A stretch of DNA of 64,000 bases from Deltaproteobacteria bacterium RIFCSPHIGHO2_02_FULL_44_16 (GCA_001798185.1 MGRM01000009.1:202798-266797); one strand, 5' to 3'. Shown: positions 43,826-52,271, numbered from the stretch's first letter. Notes: a model not told the origin generated them from the letters alone. Made by a program: numbers and translations.

Positions 43826-45217
43826 TCACTTTGGCTCCATCATGGAACGAACATCGAGAATCTGATTGAGCTTGCGTTCATCCAAAACTTTTTCTTCGAG
43901 CGCTACTTCGCGGATGGTTTTGCGTTCGGTATATGCACGTTTGGCAAGCGCTGCGGCACGATCATAGCCGATCTCTTTGGCAAGAGGAGTGACGAGCATT
44001 AAACTCTGTTCCACGAATTGACGACAGCGTTCTTTGTCAGCTTCAATACCAGCCACACATTTCTTTGCGAGGAGCTGCGCTCCTGCAGTTAACAAACGGA
44101 TTGAATCGAGGAGATTGATCGCAATCAGTGGCATCGTCACATTGAGTTCAAATTTACTTGTCGATGCTCCCATCGTAATCGCAGTATCGTTGCCGATCAC
44201 TTGACATGCGACTTGGCAGACCACTTCGGGAATCACGGGATTTACTTTTCCCGGCATAATCGAAGAACCAGGTTGCAACTCCGGAAGTTTAATCTCAGCA
44301 AGCCCTGCACGAGGGCCACTTGCAAGCCAGCGAAGATCATCAGCAATTTTCATGACGGCTAACGCCGTCATCTTTAACAAACCACTTGCTTCAACACACG
44401 CATCTTTCGCTCCCTGCGCTGCAAAATGATTGGTCGCCTCTTTCAAATCGAGACTCAAACGTTTTGAAAGTACGCTACAGACTTCATTCGCAAACTTTGG
44501 ATGCGTATTGATTCCAGTTCCCACTGCGGTTCCACCAATGGCGAGTTCAAAAAGTGATGGAAGCACTCGCTCGAGCGCCTCTGTCACATGCGCCACTTGC
44601 GTAGCGTACCCGGAAAACTCCTGGCCAAGTCGAATGGGTGTTGCATCCATCAAATGTGTGCGCCCAATTTTGACGACATCATCAAAAGCTTTCGCTTTTT
44701 GGCTCAGTTCTTTTTGAAGTTCGCGAAGCGCAGGAATGAGTTCATATTTGATGCCATACGCAGCGCTCAGATGAATGGCGGTCGGAATCACATCATTCGA
44801 AGACTGGCCGTCATTCACATGATCATTCGGATGGACCGGAGTTTTTGCGCCAAGTAAACTCCCAAGAGCAACGTTTGCAAGATTCGCAATGACTTCGTTG
44901 GCATTCATATTGGTCGACGTACCAGAGCCGGTCTGAAAAACATCGATTGGAAAGTGTTGATCGCACTCTCCTTTGGCCACGCGTTCTGCGGCTTGCATGA
45001 TCGCATCGGCAAGTTTTTTATCGAGACGTCCGAGTTTTCTGTTGGCGCTTGCGGCTGCATATTTGATTTCGCCGAGCATGCGAATGAAGAGTGAGGGAAA
45101 CGTTCTGCCGCTCACCGGAAAATTATCAACCGCGCGTTTAGTCTGCGCGCCATAGAGAGCATCAGAAGGCACAGCCACCTCCCCCATTGAATCGCGTTCA
45201 GTTCTGGTATTTGTCAT
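43826..45217 (-). CDS. fumC: Class II fumarate hydratase
   Basis: Interconverts fumarate and malate in the TCA cycle; cytoplasmic homotetramer, iron-independent. The 463 residues show the superfamily signature GSSIMPGKVNPVIPE near residue 317, the substrate-binding SGTSTNMNANEVIAN near 100, and HPNDHVNDGQSSNDVIPT and GRTHLMDATPI with the catalytic His region. Length and motifs favour fumarase over aspartase or argininosuccinate lyase, although aspartase (GRTHLQDA-type) is close. The start is ATG 45217 (MTNTRTERDSMGEV) with GGAG upstream; an ATG at 45232 lacks a ribosome site. Upstream is the structured element at 45239-45394. Confidence 0.94.
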   Translation of the reverse strand: MTNTRTERDSMGEVAVPSDALYGAQTKRAVDNFPVSGRTFPSLFIRMLGEIKYAAASANRKLGRLDKKLADAIMQAAERVAKGECDQHFPIDVFQTGSGTSTNMNANEVIANLANVALGSLLGAKTPVHPNDHVNDGQSSNDVIPTAIHLSAAYGIKYELIPALRELQKELSQKAKAFDDVVKIGRTHLMDATPIRLGQEFSGYATQVAHVTEALERVLPSLFELAIGGTAVGTGINTHPKFANEVCSVLSKRLSLDLKEATNHFAAQGAKDACVEASGLLKMTALAVMKIADDLRWLASGPRAGLAEIKLPELQPGSSIMPGKVNPVIPEVVCQVACQVIGNDTAITMGASTSKFELNVTMPLIAINLLDSIRLLTAGAQLLAKKCVAGIEADKERCRQFVEQSLMLVTPLAKEIGYDRAAALAKRAYTERKTIREVALEEKVLDERKLNQILDVRSMMEPK

Positions 45218-45238
45218 GCTGACTCCATTCATTTCATG

Positions 45239-45394
45239 TCACAACCGCGCGAGTGGTAAGTTTTTCGAGGACATCTCGTAGGCAATTTTCTCAAACGGGA
45301 ACTCATAAATAAAATTGCTGAGAGAAGAGCGGTCGATTTGGGACGACCCAAATCGAACCGCGTTCCGAGAAAACTTACCCGAAGCAGGTTGTGA
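45239..45394. ncRNA. Structured element, copy A (fumC / EamA divergent region)
   Basis: Outer stem TCACAACC/GGTTGTGA, asymmetric internal loop GCGCGAG/CGAAGCA, inner stem GGTAAGTTTTTCG/CGAGAAAACTTACC, then two hairpins: one closed by GCAATTTT/AAAATTGC with AAACGGGAAC in its loop, the other by GATTTGGG-ACGA-CCCAAATC. Copy B at 54913-55061 has the same loops (GCGCGAG, CGAAGCA, GCGGGAC, GGGACGACCC) with different but still paired stems. Both lie between divergent genes. The strand is not determined. It could be a structured RNA or a foldback DNA element. Confidence 0.6.
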
Positions 45395-45470
45395 AAAAAC
45401 ATTTTGAATGGCGTTTTAACCCGAAACGATTCGGTTTTGCAATTGCTCTGCGAAAAACTTATAAGTCCTC

Positions 45471-46334
45471 ATGGCCAAACAGCAGAATCAACTCTTCGGT
45501 ATTATCCTCATGATCATCTGCTCGATCTTTATCACGATCAGTTGGGCAGGAGTGAAGCTCGCTGGCCAAACACTTCCGCTTTTTGAAATCGTCTTCTTTC
45601 GCGCATTTTTTTCATGTCTTTTTCTGCTTCCTCTTATGCTCAAACGATCACATTCACTCAAACCAAAGCAGCCGAAACTCCTTCTCATCCGCTCTTTTTT
45701 TGGCGCTGTTTCGATGATCATGATTTTTTATAGTCTCAAGTATTTTGAAATTGGAAACACCTCGGCTCTCTTTAATACCATGCCGATTTTTGTGGCACTG
45801 CTTGCACCTCTTCTCTCCACAGAATCCTTTCATCGAAAATCTTTTTTTATGATTCTCATTTCCTTTGTAGGCATCTGCTTGATTGTCAAGCCAGACAGCA
45901 ATCTTCTTTCCAATGAAGCTTTGATGGCTTTGGGTTCTGCTTTTTTCATGGCCATTGCTACCGTTCAACTTCGAAAACTGTATACCACTGAAAACACGGC
46001 CATGATCACTTTTTACTTTGCAGCGATGATGGCGCTTCTTTCATTGATCTCCTGCATCTTGGACTATACACACCCTTCGCTTTTTGAGTGGGGATTACTC
46101 CTCACCGTTGGTGTCACGGTCACGATCGCACAATTACTCGGAACCAAAGCGTATGACTATGGCGATGCCACGATCATCACTCCCTTTAGTTATGTAACCG
46201 TGATTCTCTCGTATCTCTTGGGAGTTCTCTTTTGGAACGAAGTTCCAGACCTCGCCTCAATCTTCGGCGCTCTTATCATTACGCTTTCAGGAGTTCTGAT
46301 TCTCCGCGGGAGAAGCGGGTCAAAGCTGCAATAG
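45471..46334 (+). CDS. EamA/DMT-family membrane transporter
   Basis: A 287-residue inner-membrane protein with ten predicted helices in two EamA repeats: the first includes FFRAFFSCLFLLPLML and NTSALFNTMPIFVALLAPLL, the second LGSAFFMAIATVQLRKLY and GDATIITPFSYVTVILSYL. These proteins export or import small metabolites; the substrate cannot be told. ATG 45471 begins MAKQQNQLFGIILMI. It is divergent from fumC, across structured element A, and converges with the USP gene. Confidence 0.88.
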   Translation: MAKQQNQLFGIILMIICSIFITISWAGVKLAGQTLPLFEIVFFRAFFSCLFLLPLMLKRSHSLKPKQPKLLLIRSFFGAVSMIMIFYSLKYFEIGNTSALFNTMPIFVALLAPLLSTESFHRKSFFMILISFVGICLIVKPDSNLLSNEALMALGSAFFMAIATVQLRKLYTTENTAMITFYFAAMMALLSLISCILDYTHPSLFEWGLLLTVGVTVTIAQLLGTKAYDYGDATIITPFSYVTVILSYLLGVLFWNEVPDLASIFGALIITLSGVLILRGRSGSKLQ

Positions 46335-46384
46335 CCTCTTTCTTTGCGTTGAAAAATCATAGGCTACAAGAATGTGGCGAAACA

Positions 46385-46813
46385 TTACGGCCTCCTTTCA
46401 GAGGAGGGAAGAAGAAGGAGAGGACATGAAATGCGTTCGAGCATATGCGATATCCTCCGCATAAAATCGTCATCTCCAAAGGGGAGAAGCACAAGCGCAA
46501 CCTTTTCGGTTGCAGCAACGTTTGAAATGACATTTTCCCAGGTTCCCAAATGGGATCTTGTCTCAAACGTCATATTTCCATTTGAAACAATGTTCTTTAA
46601 AGTTTTTTTGAGCGCTTCAAGACCTTCATGTGATTGTCGTTTCACTTCATCATTTTTTTGAATAAGTTCTTTTTGATCAACATGAGGGACAAGATACGCA
46701 TGCAAAAGAAGGACATGATATTTCTCTCCAAAAGCCTTGAGGAAAGTAATTCCTCTTTCAGCAACTTTTTGGAAAGAAGGTGAGAGATGTATTGGCATTA
46801 AAATCGTTTTCAC
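46385..46813 (-). CDS. Universal stress protein family member
   Basis: A 142-residue UspA-fold protein. The N-terminus VKTILMPIHLSPSFQKVAERG is the usual first strand and helix, LLLHAYLVPH the next strand, and LERISCPLLLLPSS the last. The ATP-binding G-2x-G-9x-G(S/T) signature is degenerate (LPFGDDDFMRRISHML), so it is probably a non-ATP-binding type. The GTG at 46813 is preferred because it aligns with family starts; a TTG at 46831 is also in frame. A Crp/FNR-like box lies at 46871-46884, and the REC-Crp regulator is the next gene upstream. Confidence 0.82.
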   Translation of the reverse strand: MKTILMPIHLSPSFQKVAERGITFLKAFGEKYHVLLLHAYLVPHVDQKELIQKNDEVKRQSHEGLEALKKTLKNIVSNGNMTFETRSHLGTWENVISNVAATEKVALVLLPFGDDDFMRRISHMLERISCPLLLLPSSERRP

Positions 46814-46870
46814 AGAAACACTATGAACCAAAACAACTCATTCAAGAGATGATCTGGAACAAAAAATGAA

Positions 46871-46884
46871 ATGATTTTGATCAT
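46871..46884. promoter_or_regulatory. ATGAT-N4-ATCAT box upstream of the USP gene
   Basis: ATGATTTTGATCAT is a perfect-arm dyad about 58 bases upstream of the GTG start. It equals the reverse complement of the box at 13543-13556. The REC-Crp gene 160 bases away encodes a regulator of the right family to bind it. Confidence 0.6.
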
Positions 46885-46885
46885 G

Positions 46886-47034
46886 TGAAAACGGCTGCAG
46901 GAGGCGTTTGTCGAGCGGCGTCCGCAGGCACTGCGGACAGCAGCCTTTATAATCGCGGTGCCAAAGAGCAGGCAGCGAGACGGCGACTGAGTCGAGCTAC
47001 CGTAGCAAGACAATGCCTCCGAGAGACGTTTTCA
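46886..47034. repeat. Foldback element in the USP / REC-Crp spacer
   Basis: Outer arms TGAAAACG (46886-46893) and CGTTTTCA (47027-47034), an internal loop, then GGAGGC-TTTGTC paired with GACAA-GCCTCC. Inside is a strong hairpin GTCCGCA/TGCGGAC (46920-46938) and a second stem-loop region. The architecture resembles elements A-C, but the loop sequences differ. Confidence 0.55.
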
Positions 47035-47042
47035 ACAAACTT

Positions 47043-48098
47043 TTACTGAAGCTCTTTGAGTCCTTTGACATTCAAAATGATAATCTGACGACCATCAATC
47101 GAGATGAGCTTTTCATCTTTAAAGTCGCTTAAACAGCGAATAAGCGTCTCCGTTGCCGTTCCTACCATGTTTGCCAGATTTTCACGCGTCAAAGGAAGTT
47201 TTGTCTGTCGCTCTCCATCGATGTGGTATTTCTTCTGCGCCATGAGAAGCGTTTCGGCAACCCGCTTTCTGACCGAATCGTAGGCCAAACTTAACAATCG
47301 CGTTTCTGTTTCCCGCACGGAGTTGGAAAGCATTTTGATAAAGGTTTGCGCCACATCGCGATTTTTTGAAATCAGGGAGAAAAAATCCTCTTTTGGAATC
47401 TTGCAAATTTTTGCGGCTTCAAGCGTCACGGCTGTATCTGTATAGGGAATCTCTTCCAGGAGCGCAGTGTATCCAAAAAAATTTCCGGCTGAATAGAGAT
47501 TCGTCACCAGTTCTTTTCCCTCATCATGCATCCGACAGGTTTTTACTTTTCCCTCTTGCAGAAAATAAAGATGAGCTGGAATCTCACCTTCATGAAAAAT
47601 GGTTTCCTGTGGACGATAGCGCACAAGAGGTCTCTCCTCTGAAAGCGTTGCAAGTTCTTTCATGCCGCGCGCCTGATCCAGAAATTCGTGAAGACCTTCA
47701 AGCGTTGCAGTAAAAGTTTTTTCTGCAAAAGCCCGTTTCTTGAGACGCGTTTCAATTGCATTCAAAAGTTCCGTTTCATCAAAAGGTTTTGTGAGGTAGT
47801 CGTCTGCTCCGAGCTCCATCCCTTTTCGAAGATCGCTCTTTTCCGCTTTGGCCGTTAAAAAGAGAAAGGGAATACTCGCGGTTTCAGGATCTTTGGAAAG
47901 GATATGGAGTACACCATAACCATCCAGTTCAGGCATCATGATGTCGCAAAGGATCACATCTGGTTTCATCTCCTTTGCTTTCTGAATCCCCTCTTTTCCC
48001 TGTTTTGCTGTGGTCACCTGATATTGGGCAAGTGTTAAAATTTCAGCCGTATTTTCTCGCAACACCGAATCGTCTTCGATGAGCAAAATCTTCTTCAT
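47043..48098 (-). CDS. Response regulator fused to a Crp/FNR-type transcription factor
   Basis: A 351-residue regulator. Residues 1-~120 are a receiver domain (LLIEDDSVLREN, phospho-acceptor Asp in VILCDIMMPELDG, conserved Lys in DDYLTKPFDETEL). Residues ~150-270 are a cNMP-binding-like domain (ETIFHEGEIPAHLYFLQEGK), and the C-terminus is a Crp-type winged helix (LTRENLANMVGTATETLIRCL). The cAMP-contact Arg/Ser pair is not evident, so it may respond to phosphorylation rather than a nucleotide. Its ATG overlaps the kinase stop as ATGA, which pairs the two. Likely targets are the ATGAT-N4-ATCAT boxes. Confidence 0.9.
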   Translation of the reverse strand: MKKILLIEDDSVLRENTAEILTLAQYQVTTAKQGKEGIQKAKEMKPDVILCDIMMPELDGYGVLHILSKDPETASIPFLFLTAKAEKSDLRKGMELGADDYLTKPFDETELLNAIETRLKKRAFAEKTFTATLEGLHEFLDQARGMKELATLSEERPLVRYRPQETIFHEGEIPAHLYFLQEGKVKTCRMHDEGKELVTNLYSAGNFFGYTALLEEIPYTDTAVTLEAAKICKIPKEDFFSLISKNRDVAQTFIKMLSNSVRETETRLLSLAYDSVRKRVAETLLMAQKKYHIDGERQTKLPLTRENLANMVGTATETLIRCLSDFKDEKLISIDGRQIIILNVKGLKELQ

Positions 48099-49345
48099 GT
48101 TCTTTCTCCTTTTGGAAGGATCACCACAAATGTTGTCCCCTTTCCCTCTTCACTTTCAAAACGAATCGACCCTCCCATGAGATCGAGATAGTTCTTCACA
48201 ATATTGAGACCAATGCCGGTTCCAGGGACTGAAAGCACATTCTTTCCTCGATGAAATCTTTCAAAAAGACGCTTTTGGTCAACCTCCGGAATCCCAATTC
48301 CCTGATCTTCAACAATGAGCTCTATTTTTTCTCCATCAACACGTGTCTTCACCGATACGATTGTCTCATCCGAGCTATATTTGAGCGCATTAGAAATGAG
48401 ATTCGTCACAATATTCCGAAGCATCTCTTGATCGACCATGACCGTCACCATATCTCCTTCATGAACGTAGACGATACGATTTTTCTTCGACATTCCACGC
48501 TCCGTATCATTGATGCAACTTTCAACAAAGGAAGCGAGTTGCAATGAAGAGGGTTTCGCTTCGACATTTCCCTGTTCCAATTTATCCATCGAGAGAAAAT
48601 CATTGAGAATGCTCGTCAAATGTTGCACCAGCCGCTGAATTGTTCTCACATGCTTGTCGCGTTGTTCCTGTTCTTTCTCTTTTTGATATTTTGTGATGAG
48701 TGAAGCCGACGACGCAATTCCCCCGAGCGGAGTTCGAAATTCGTGCGAGGCAAGTGAAACAAAACGCGATTTGAGTTCCCCAAGCTCGCGTTCTTTTTCA
48801 AGCGCAACATTGAGTTCCTCTGCGATTCGCTTTCTCTCTGCCATTTCTGTGTGAAGATTCGTATTGATGTGATGAAGCTCCATTAAGGCTTGCGATAACT
48901 CTCTTGTTCGTTCTCCAACCTTGTGTTCCAGGGTAATATTGAGCTGTTTGAGCTCGTCTTTGATTTTCTTTCTCTCCGTAATGTCACTGACAAATCCAAC
49001 TGTCCATCGCCTTTCATCGATTTCATAAGAAGCAAGGCTTATTTCAACTGGAAATTCGGTCCCATTTTTTTTGAGCGCCAAGAGATCCATGCCAATACCC
49101 ATAGGACGCGCAACAGGGTGCTCATAATAACGGGCACGATGTTCCACATGTTTTTTTCGAAATTGGTGTGGAATGAGCGCTTCAATCTTTTGACCAACAA
49201 GTTCTCGTGGCTCATATCCAAACAAAGAACAGGCATGAGGATTCACTTCTATAATTTCACCTTTGTCATCGCAGATGATAAGGCCAAGACTTGAATGCTT
49301 GAAGAGTAAAGCCGAAACAACATGTTCATCATGAGGTTGTATCAT
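48095..49345 (-). CDS. PAS-domain sensor histidine kinase
   Basis: A 416-residue kinase without membrane segments. A PAS domain (LGLIICDDKGEIIEVNPHAC, then the PAC part GFVSDITERKKIKDEL) is followed by a coiled coil, the H-box FVSLASHEFRTPLGGIASSA with the phospho-His near residue 205, and the ATPase domain (NIVTNLISNALKYSSD, EDQGIGIPEVD, GTGIGLNIVKNYLDLMGG). A soluble PAS sensor suggests an internal cue such as redox or energy state. The ATG at 49345 has AAGGTG upstream; the frame is open to 49471, adjacent to the Hsp20 remnant. It is co-translated with the REC-Crp regulator. Confidence 0.92.
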   Translation of the reverse strand: MIQPHDEHVVSALLFKHSSLGLIICDDKGEIIEVNPHACSLFGYEPRELVGQKIEALIPHQFRKKHVEHRARYYEHPVARPMGIGMDLLALKKNGTEFPVEISLASYEIDERRWTVGFVSDITERKKIKDELKQLNITLEHKVGERTRELSQALMELHHINTNLHTEMAERKRIAEELNVALEKERELGELKSRFVSLASHEFRTPLGGIASSASLITKYQKEKEQEQRDKHVRTIQRLVQHLTSILNDFLSMDKLEQGNVEAKPSSLQLASFVESCINDTERGMSKKNRIVYVHEGDMVTVMVDQEMLRNIVTNLISNALKYSSDETIVSVKTRVDGEKIELIVEDQGIGIPEVDQKRLFERFHRGKNVLSVPGTGIGLNIVKNYLDLMGGSIRFESEEGKGTTFVVILPKGERT

Positions 49346-49479
49346 AGTTTTATGCGCACCTTGCGATGTAGCAGGAATCACATAACTCGCAAGTTTTAAG
49401 AACATCTCAAATGACCGATGGGCAGGAGTAAAGAACCCCTGCCCATCGTATTCTGCCGTAAAAAGTCTCAATACTCTTT

Positions 49480-49614
49480 TTAAGAATGGACCAAAATCTT
49501 TTTGCTGTGCGCCTCAGCTTCAGGAGATTTTGGTAGCGTTACCGTCAACACCCCGTTTTTATACTTGGCATCGACTGCGTTTGCATTCACCTCGCATGGA
49601 AGCTGAATCCGCAT
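49480..49614 (-). pseudogene. C-terminal remnant of a small heat shock protein (Hsp20)
   Basis: A 44-codon frame MRIQLPCEVNANAVDAKYK to KKILVHS, ending at 49480, is the C-terminal part of an alpha-crystallin domain including NGVLTVTLPK, the most conserved Hsp20 segment. The N-terminal two-thirds are missing: upstream the sequence belongs, in another frame, to the HPF gene. A deletion appears to have joined hpf to the end of an hsp20 gene. It could still be translated from the ATG at 49614 but would not make a full domain. Confidence 0.75.
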
Positions 49615-49945
49615 GTTTCTTCACAAACCGTCTTCTGATACGAACATGATCCTGAAGCTGACGTCGCGCAGCATCAAAAGCATCGCGAAGAGCAACATAA
49701 ATATCTTTGTGAGCAAAATTTTTCCCGGGATCGCGATTGGTCACAATTTCTTCTCCAGGGATATGCATCTGAACGGTGACATGAAACGTGTTTCCCTGAT
49801 GATGTCGGTGAGGAGACTCGATAACCACATGACATCTCAGAATCTTGTCGGCAAAGCGGTAAAGTTTTTCCGCCTTTTCTCGAACAAAAGTTTCAACCGC
49901 GTCTGAATGTGGAACATCTTTAAACGTAATTTGTAATGGGATCAT
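49559..49945 (-). CDS. hpf: Ribosome hibernation promoting factor family protein, chimeric C-terminus
   Basis: A 128-residue HPF/RaiA (sigma-54 modulation) protein. IPLQITFKDVPHSDAVETFV, FHVTVQMHIPGEEIVTN and DIYVALRDAFDAARRQLQDH are the family's strands and helices; these proteins bind 30S subunits and inactivate ribosomes in stress. The domain is complete by about residue 111 (RRRFVKKH). The last 17 residues (ADSASMRGECKRSRCQV) are an out-of-frame reading of the Hsp20 remnant. The ATG at 49945 has GAGG 9 bases upstream. It belongs to the same stress cluster as the USP, kinase and CBS genes. Confidence 0.88.
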   Translation of the reverse strand: MIPLQITFKDVPHSDAVETFVREKAEKLYRFADKILRCHVVIESPHRHHQGNTFHVTVQMHIPGEEIVTNRDPGKNFAHKDIYVALRDAFDAARRQLQDHVRIRRRFVKKHADSASMRGECKRSRCQV

Positions 49946-50096
49946 GATAGAAAACCTCATAGTTGTGCATCACCGTCTTCTCCCGCAAATACTATTTAAT
50001 GACGAGCCTCATGATTCTCGGCATTACCTTTTGGCATTCCTTGATGTTCTCCCTCTTGTTGTGTCTCTCTTATGCAAAAAAAATCGTTGTCGTGGG

Positions 50097-50112
50097 GATG
50101 ATAAAAATCATC
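50097..50112. promoter_or_regulatory. GATGAT-N4-ATCATC box upstream of the CBS gene
   Basis: A perfect dyad with 6-base arms and AAAA as spacer, 78 bases before the ATG at 50191 and about 150 bases before hpf on the other strand. It matches the boxes at 13543 and 46871 in both half-sites. The rest of the 230-bp spacer shows nothing else clear. Confidence 0.55.
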
Positions 50113-50190
50113 CTTCATTATGATTCTTCTTATCGCTCTCTTTTCTTCATTCAGAGATACGGAAAACAGAACTTCTAAAAAGGAGGAACG

Positions 50191-50646
50191 ATGACAGAAC
50201 TACGTGCAAAAGATATTATGACTACAGAAATCTTAACGGTCGCAGAAGAGATGTCAGTAAAAGCGTTGGCGGAAGCGCTCGTTGAACACGAAATCACAGG
50301 AGTTCCTGTCACCAACTCAAGAGGCAAACTGATTGGTGTCGTTTCTACAAGTGACATCGCGCAATATGAAGCTGGTCGCGGTGAAATAACCGAAACCATG
50401 TCGCCTTCCCTTTTTTGGATGAGCAGTGGCGGCTATGTGCCGGATCTTCGAAATCTTCCTGAAGAGGATGTGCTTGTCCGCGACATTATGACTCCAACGG
50501 TTTATTCGGTGAAGGAAGAAACCAAAGTTCGCGATATCGCACGCACCATGATTTCCGGACGCATTCATCGCGTTTTGGTCACGCGTAACGATCGCTTTGT
50601 GGGAATTGTCACGAGCCTTGATCTTCTGAAAGTGCTGTTTGATTAA
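50191..50646 (+). CDS. CBS-domain pair protein
   Basis: A 151-residue stand-alone pair of CBS domains: KDIMTTEILTVAEEMSVKALA with VVSTSDIAQYE, then VRDIMTPTVYSVKEETKVRD with IVTSLDLLKVLFD. Such proteins bind adenine nucleotides and regulate partners. The ATG at 50191 has an excellent AAGGAGG ribosome site. Gene context (USP, HPF, sensor kinase, shared box) suggests a role in the energy or stress response. Confidence 0.92.
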   Translation: MTELRAKDIMTTEILTVAEEMSVKALAEALVEHEITGVPVTNSRGKLIGVVSTSDIAQYEAGRGEITETMSPSLFWMSSGGYVPDLRNLPEEDVLVRDIMTPTVYSVKEETKVRDIARTMISGRIHRVLVTRNDRFVGIVTSLDLLKVLFD

Positions 50647-50657
50647 ATAAAATTTAT

Positions 50658-51923
50658 CTACGACTCACTCTGAAATAAAATGAGTTCTTCAGTGCCAATA
50701 TTACTATAATAAAAAAAGTCCGGTTTGCTCGTGAGAAATGAAAATCCACAATGCGGACACTGAATAGTGTTGTTGAAAAGTTCGCTCTTTTTTAATGATG
50801 AGATCATTCCCTGCATCGGTGATGGGAAAATTGTTTTGCAGCGTGCACAACGAAGCATGAGCGCCTGACAAATAATGTAGGAGAAGAGCTGTAATCTTTC
50901 AACAACCAGAGCAATAAGTTGTTCGACGGAATAATCTTCTAAAGGTTTTAACGCTGTACCATACGGAGCAAACACCGGAATTTCATGATGGTTATCGAGT
51001 ATGGGAAAAAATTTATCCTGAAATGTAACAATATGTGATTTGCAAATAGCCTCATCTTGTATTTCCATCAGTTCAGTGTTGAGGATCAATGCTGCTCGCA
51101 ACAATCTATTGATATCTGACCAATAAACAATTCCGTGATCGAAATACTTATCGCTTGGAAGAAAAACATGGTTCTGAAAAGACCAGGTCATAATATGGGG
51201 ATTGTGTACCGAATCGCGGGAAGGAGAAAGGAAACCTCCTTTTTCAAAATCATTTTTAATACGATGAACCGTTGAGAGATTACAGTCGAGGAGGTAGGCA
51301 AGTCGAACTGATGTATGATAATCTTTCTCCTTCTTGTGTTTTATCTTATGACTCACCGACAACAAATAGAGAACATCAGCTCGTAATGAAACTCCACAGA
51401 GATACCTATATCGGAGCTGTGCATTTGTGCGCAAAATCCAGTCGTGATCCTGCAGTTTTTCTCGTGGTAACACGTCGTGAAAAAGAATTCCCCATTTTAA
51501 AAAAAGGGTGTCTTTATCTCCCCAACCCTTCTGAGACATCGTTGTTGAAAGGGGAATCTCCTTCCAGGTCGGTGTACACATTCGCTGGCACTGCTTGATG
51601 ACGGTTTTCCACTGTGATGGTGACTGCTTCTCCAAAAAAGCGCCAAGAAAACGCGCGACCCATTCATCCTTTTCTTTTTGAATAAGTGTTTTTAACCTTT
51701 CTTGATTTACAACGTCACCATATCGCTTGAACCAATACCAAACTCCATCATACAAACGACCATCGTATCGAACCACATCAGCAAAAAGAAGTATCGAAGC
51801 TTCAATATCGGTCGAAAAGAGATTCGTTCCAGATGCGCCAAGAAGTCCGAGGCGATTCCATTGAGCCCACGCAAGATCGAGAACGATCTTAAGAAGTTCT
51901 TTGTGATATTTTTTCTGCGACAT
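50658..51923 (-). CDS. Winged-helix/zinc-ribbon protein paired with a nucleotidyltransferase
   Basis: A 421-residue protein of unknown function. The N-terminal region (AWAQWNRLGLLGASG, ILLFADVVRYDGRLYDGVWY) is reminiscent of regulators found beside AbiEii-like nucleotidyltransferases. Near residue ~225 VRLAYLLDCNLSTVHRIKNDF reads as a DNA-binding helix-turn-helix. The C-terminus holds a zinc ribbon, CARCKTIF ... CPHCGFSF. Its ATG at 51923 lies inside the upstream nucleotidyltransferase gene (35-base overlap), so the two are made together. A toxin-antitoxin or phage-defence pair is the best guess; which partner is toxic cannot be told. Confidence 0.7.
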   Translation of the reverse strand: MSQKKYHKELLKIVLDLAWAQWNRLGLLGASGTNLFSTDIEASILLFADVVRYDGRLYDGVWYWFKRYGDVVNQERLKTLIQKEKDEWVARFLGAFLEKQSPSQWKTVIKQCQRMCTPTWKEIPLSTTMSQKGWGDKDTLFLKWGILFHDVLPREKLQDHDWILRTNAQLRYRYLCGVSLRADVLYLLSVSHKIKHKKEKDYHTSVRLAYLLDCNLSTVHRIKNDFEKGGFLSPSRDSVHNPHIMTWSFQNHVFLPSDKYFDHGIVYWSDINRLLRAALILNTELMEIQDEAICKSHIVTFQDKFFPILDNHHEIPVFAPYGTALKPLEDYSVEQLIALVVERLQLFSYIICQALMLRCARCKTIFPSPMQGMISSLKKSELFNNTIQCPHCGFSFLTSKPDFFYYSNIGTEELILFQSES

Positions 51924-52251
51924 CGGAATACCCCAATTTCAACGCTCGTTGATAAAAACCTTCAGGAAGTCCCATTGATGTCAGGATTTCAGGACCAGCA
52001 TTCATCCAGCGTTGTGGTAAGCCATAATTTTCGGAAATGATCTTTACTGCTTCAGACAATTGTTCAGGCCATGGTGTCGGAAAAATGGTATCGATATCTT
52101 TTGTAGTGATCCGATCGGTTAAATCCAGAAACATCAACGCTGCACCGCCGCAAATGCCAAGGATGAGAGATGGACCATCAAGCTGATCATAAATCCTTCC
52201 CACTTCACGAAGATATCGAACAATCTGTTCTTTGTTGATTTCAGAAGACAT
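51889..52251 (-). CDS. Small nucleotidyltransferase (DUF6036/AbiEii-like)
   Basis: A 120-residue protein with a minimal nucleotidyltransferase core: LGICGGAALMFLDLTDRIT then TKDIDTIF, matching the GG-A and T-x-DID motif of DUF6036 and AbiEii-type enzymes. The third catalytic acid is not obvious. ATG 52251 has GAGAG upstream. Three 15-bp operators on a 22-bp period lie directly before it (52272-52330). It is the first gene of a two-gene unit with the 421-residue winged-helix protein. Confidence 0.72.
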   Translation of the reverse strand: MSSEINKEQIVRYLREVGRIYDQLDGPSLILGICGGAALMFLDLTDRITTKDIDTIFPTPWPEQLSEAVKIISENYGLPQRWMNAGPEILTSMGLPEGFYQRALKLGYSDVAEKISQRTS

Positions 52252-52271
52252 GAATGAATGCTCTCATTGAA

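Noticed and set aside
43826..45217. Aspartate ammonia-lyase instead of fumarase
   Set aside because: Length and overall motifs fit FumC better, though the superfamily signature is shared; a phylogeny would settle it.
49963..50178. 71-codon plus-strand frame upstream of the CBS gene
   Set aside because: No ribosome site or family features; it overlaps the regulatory dyad.
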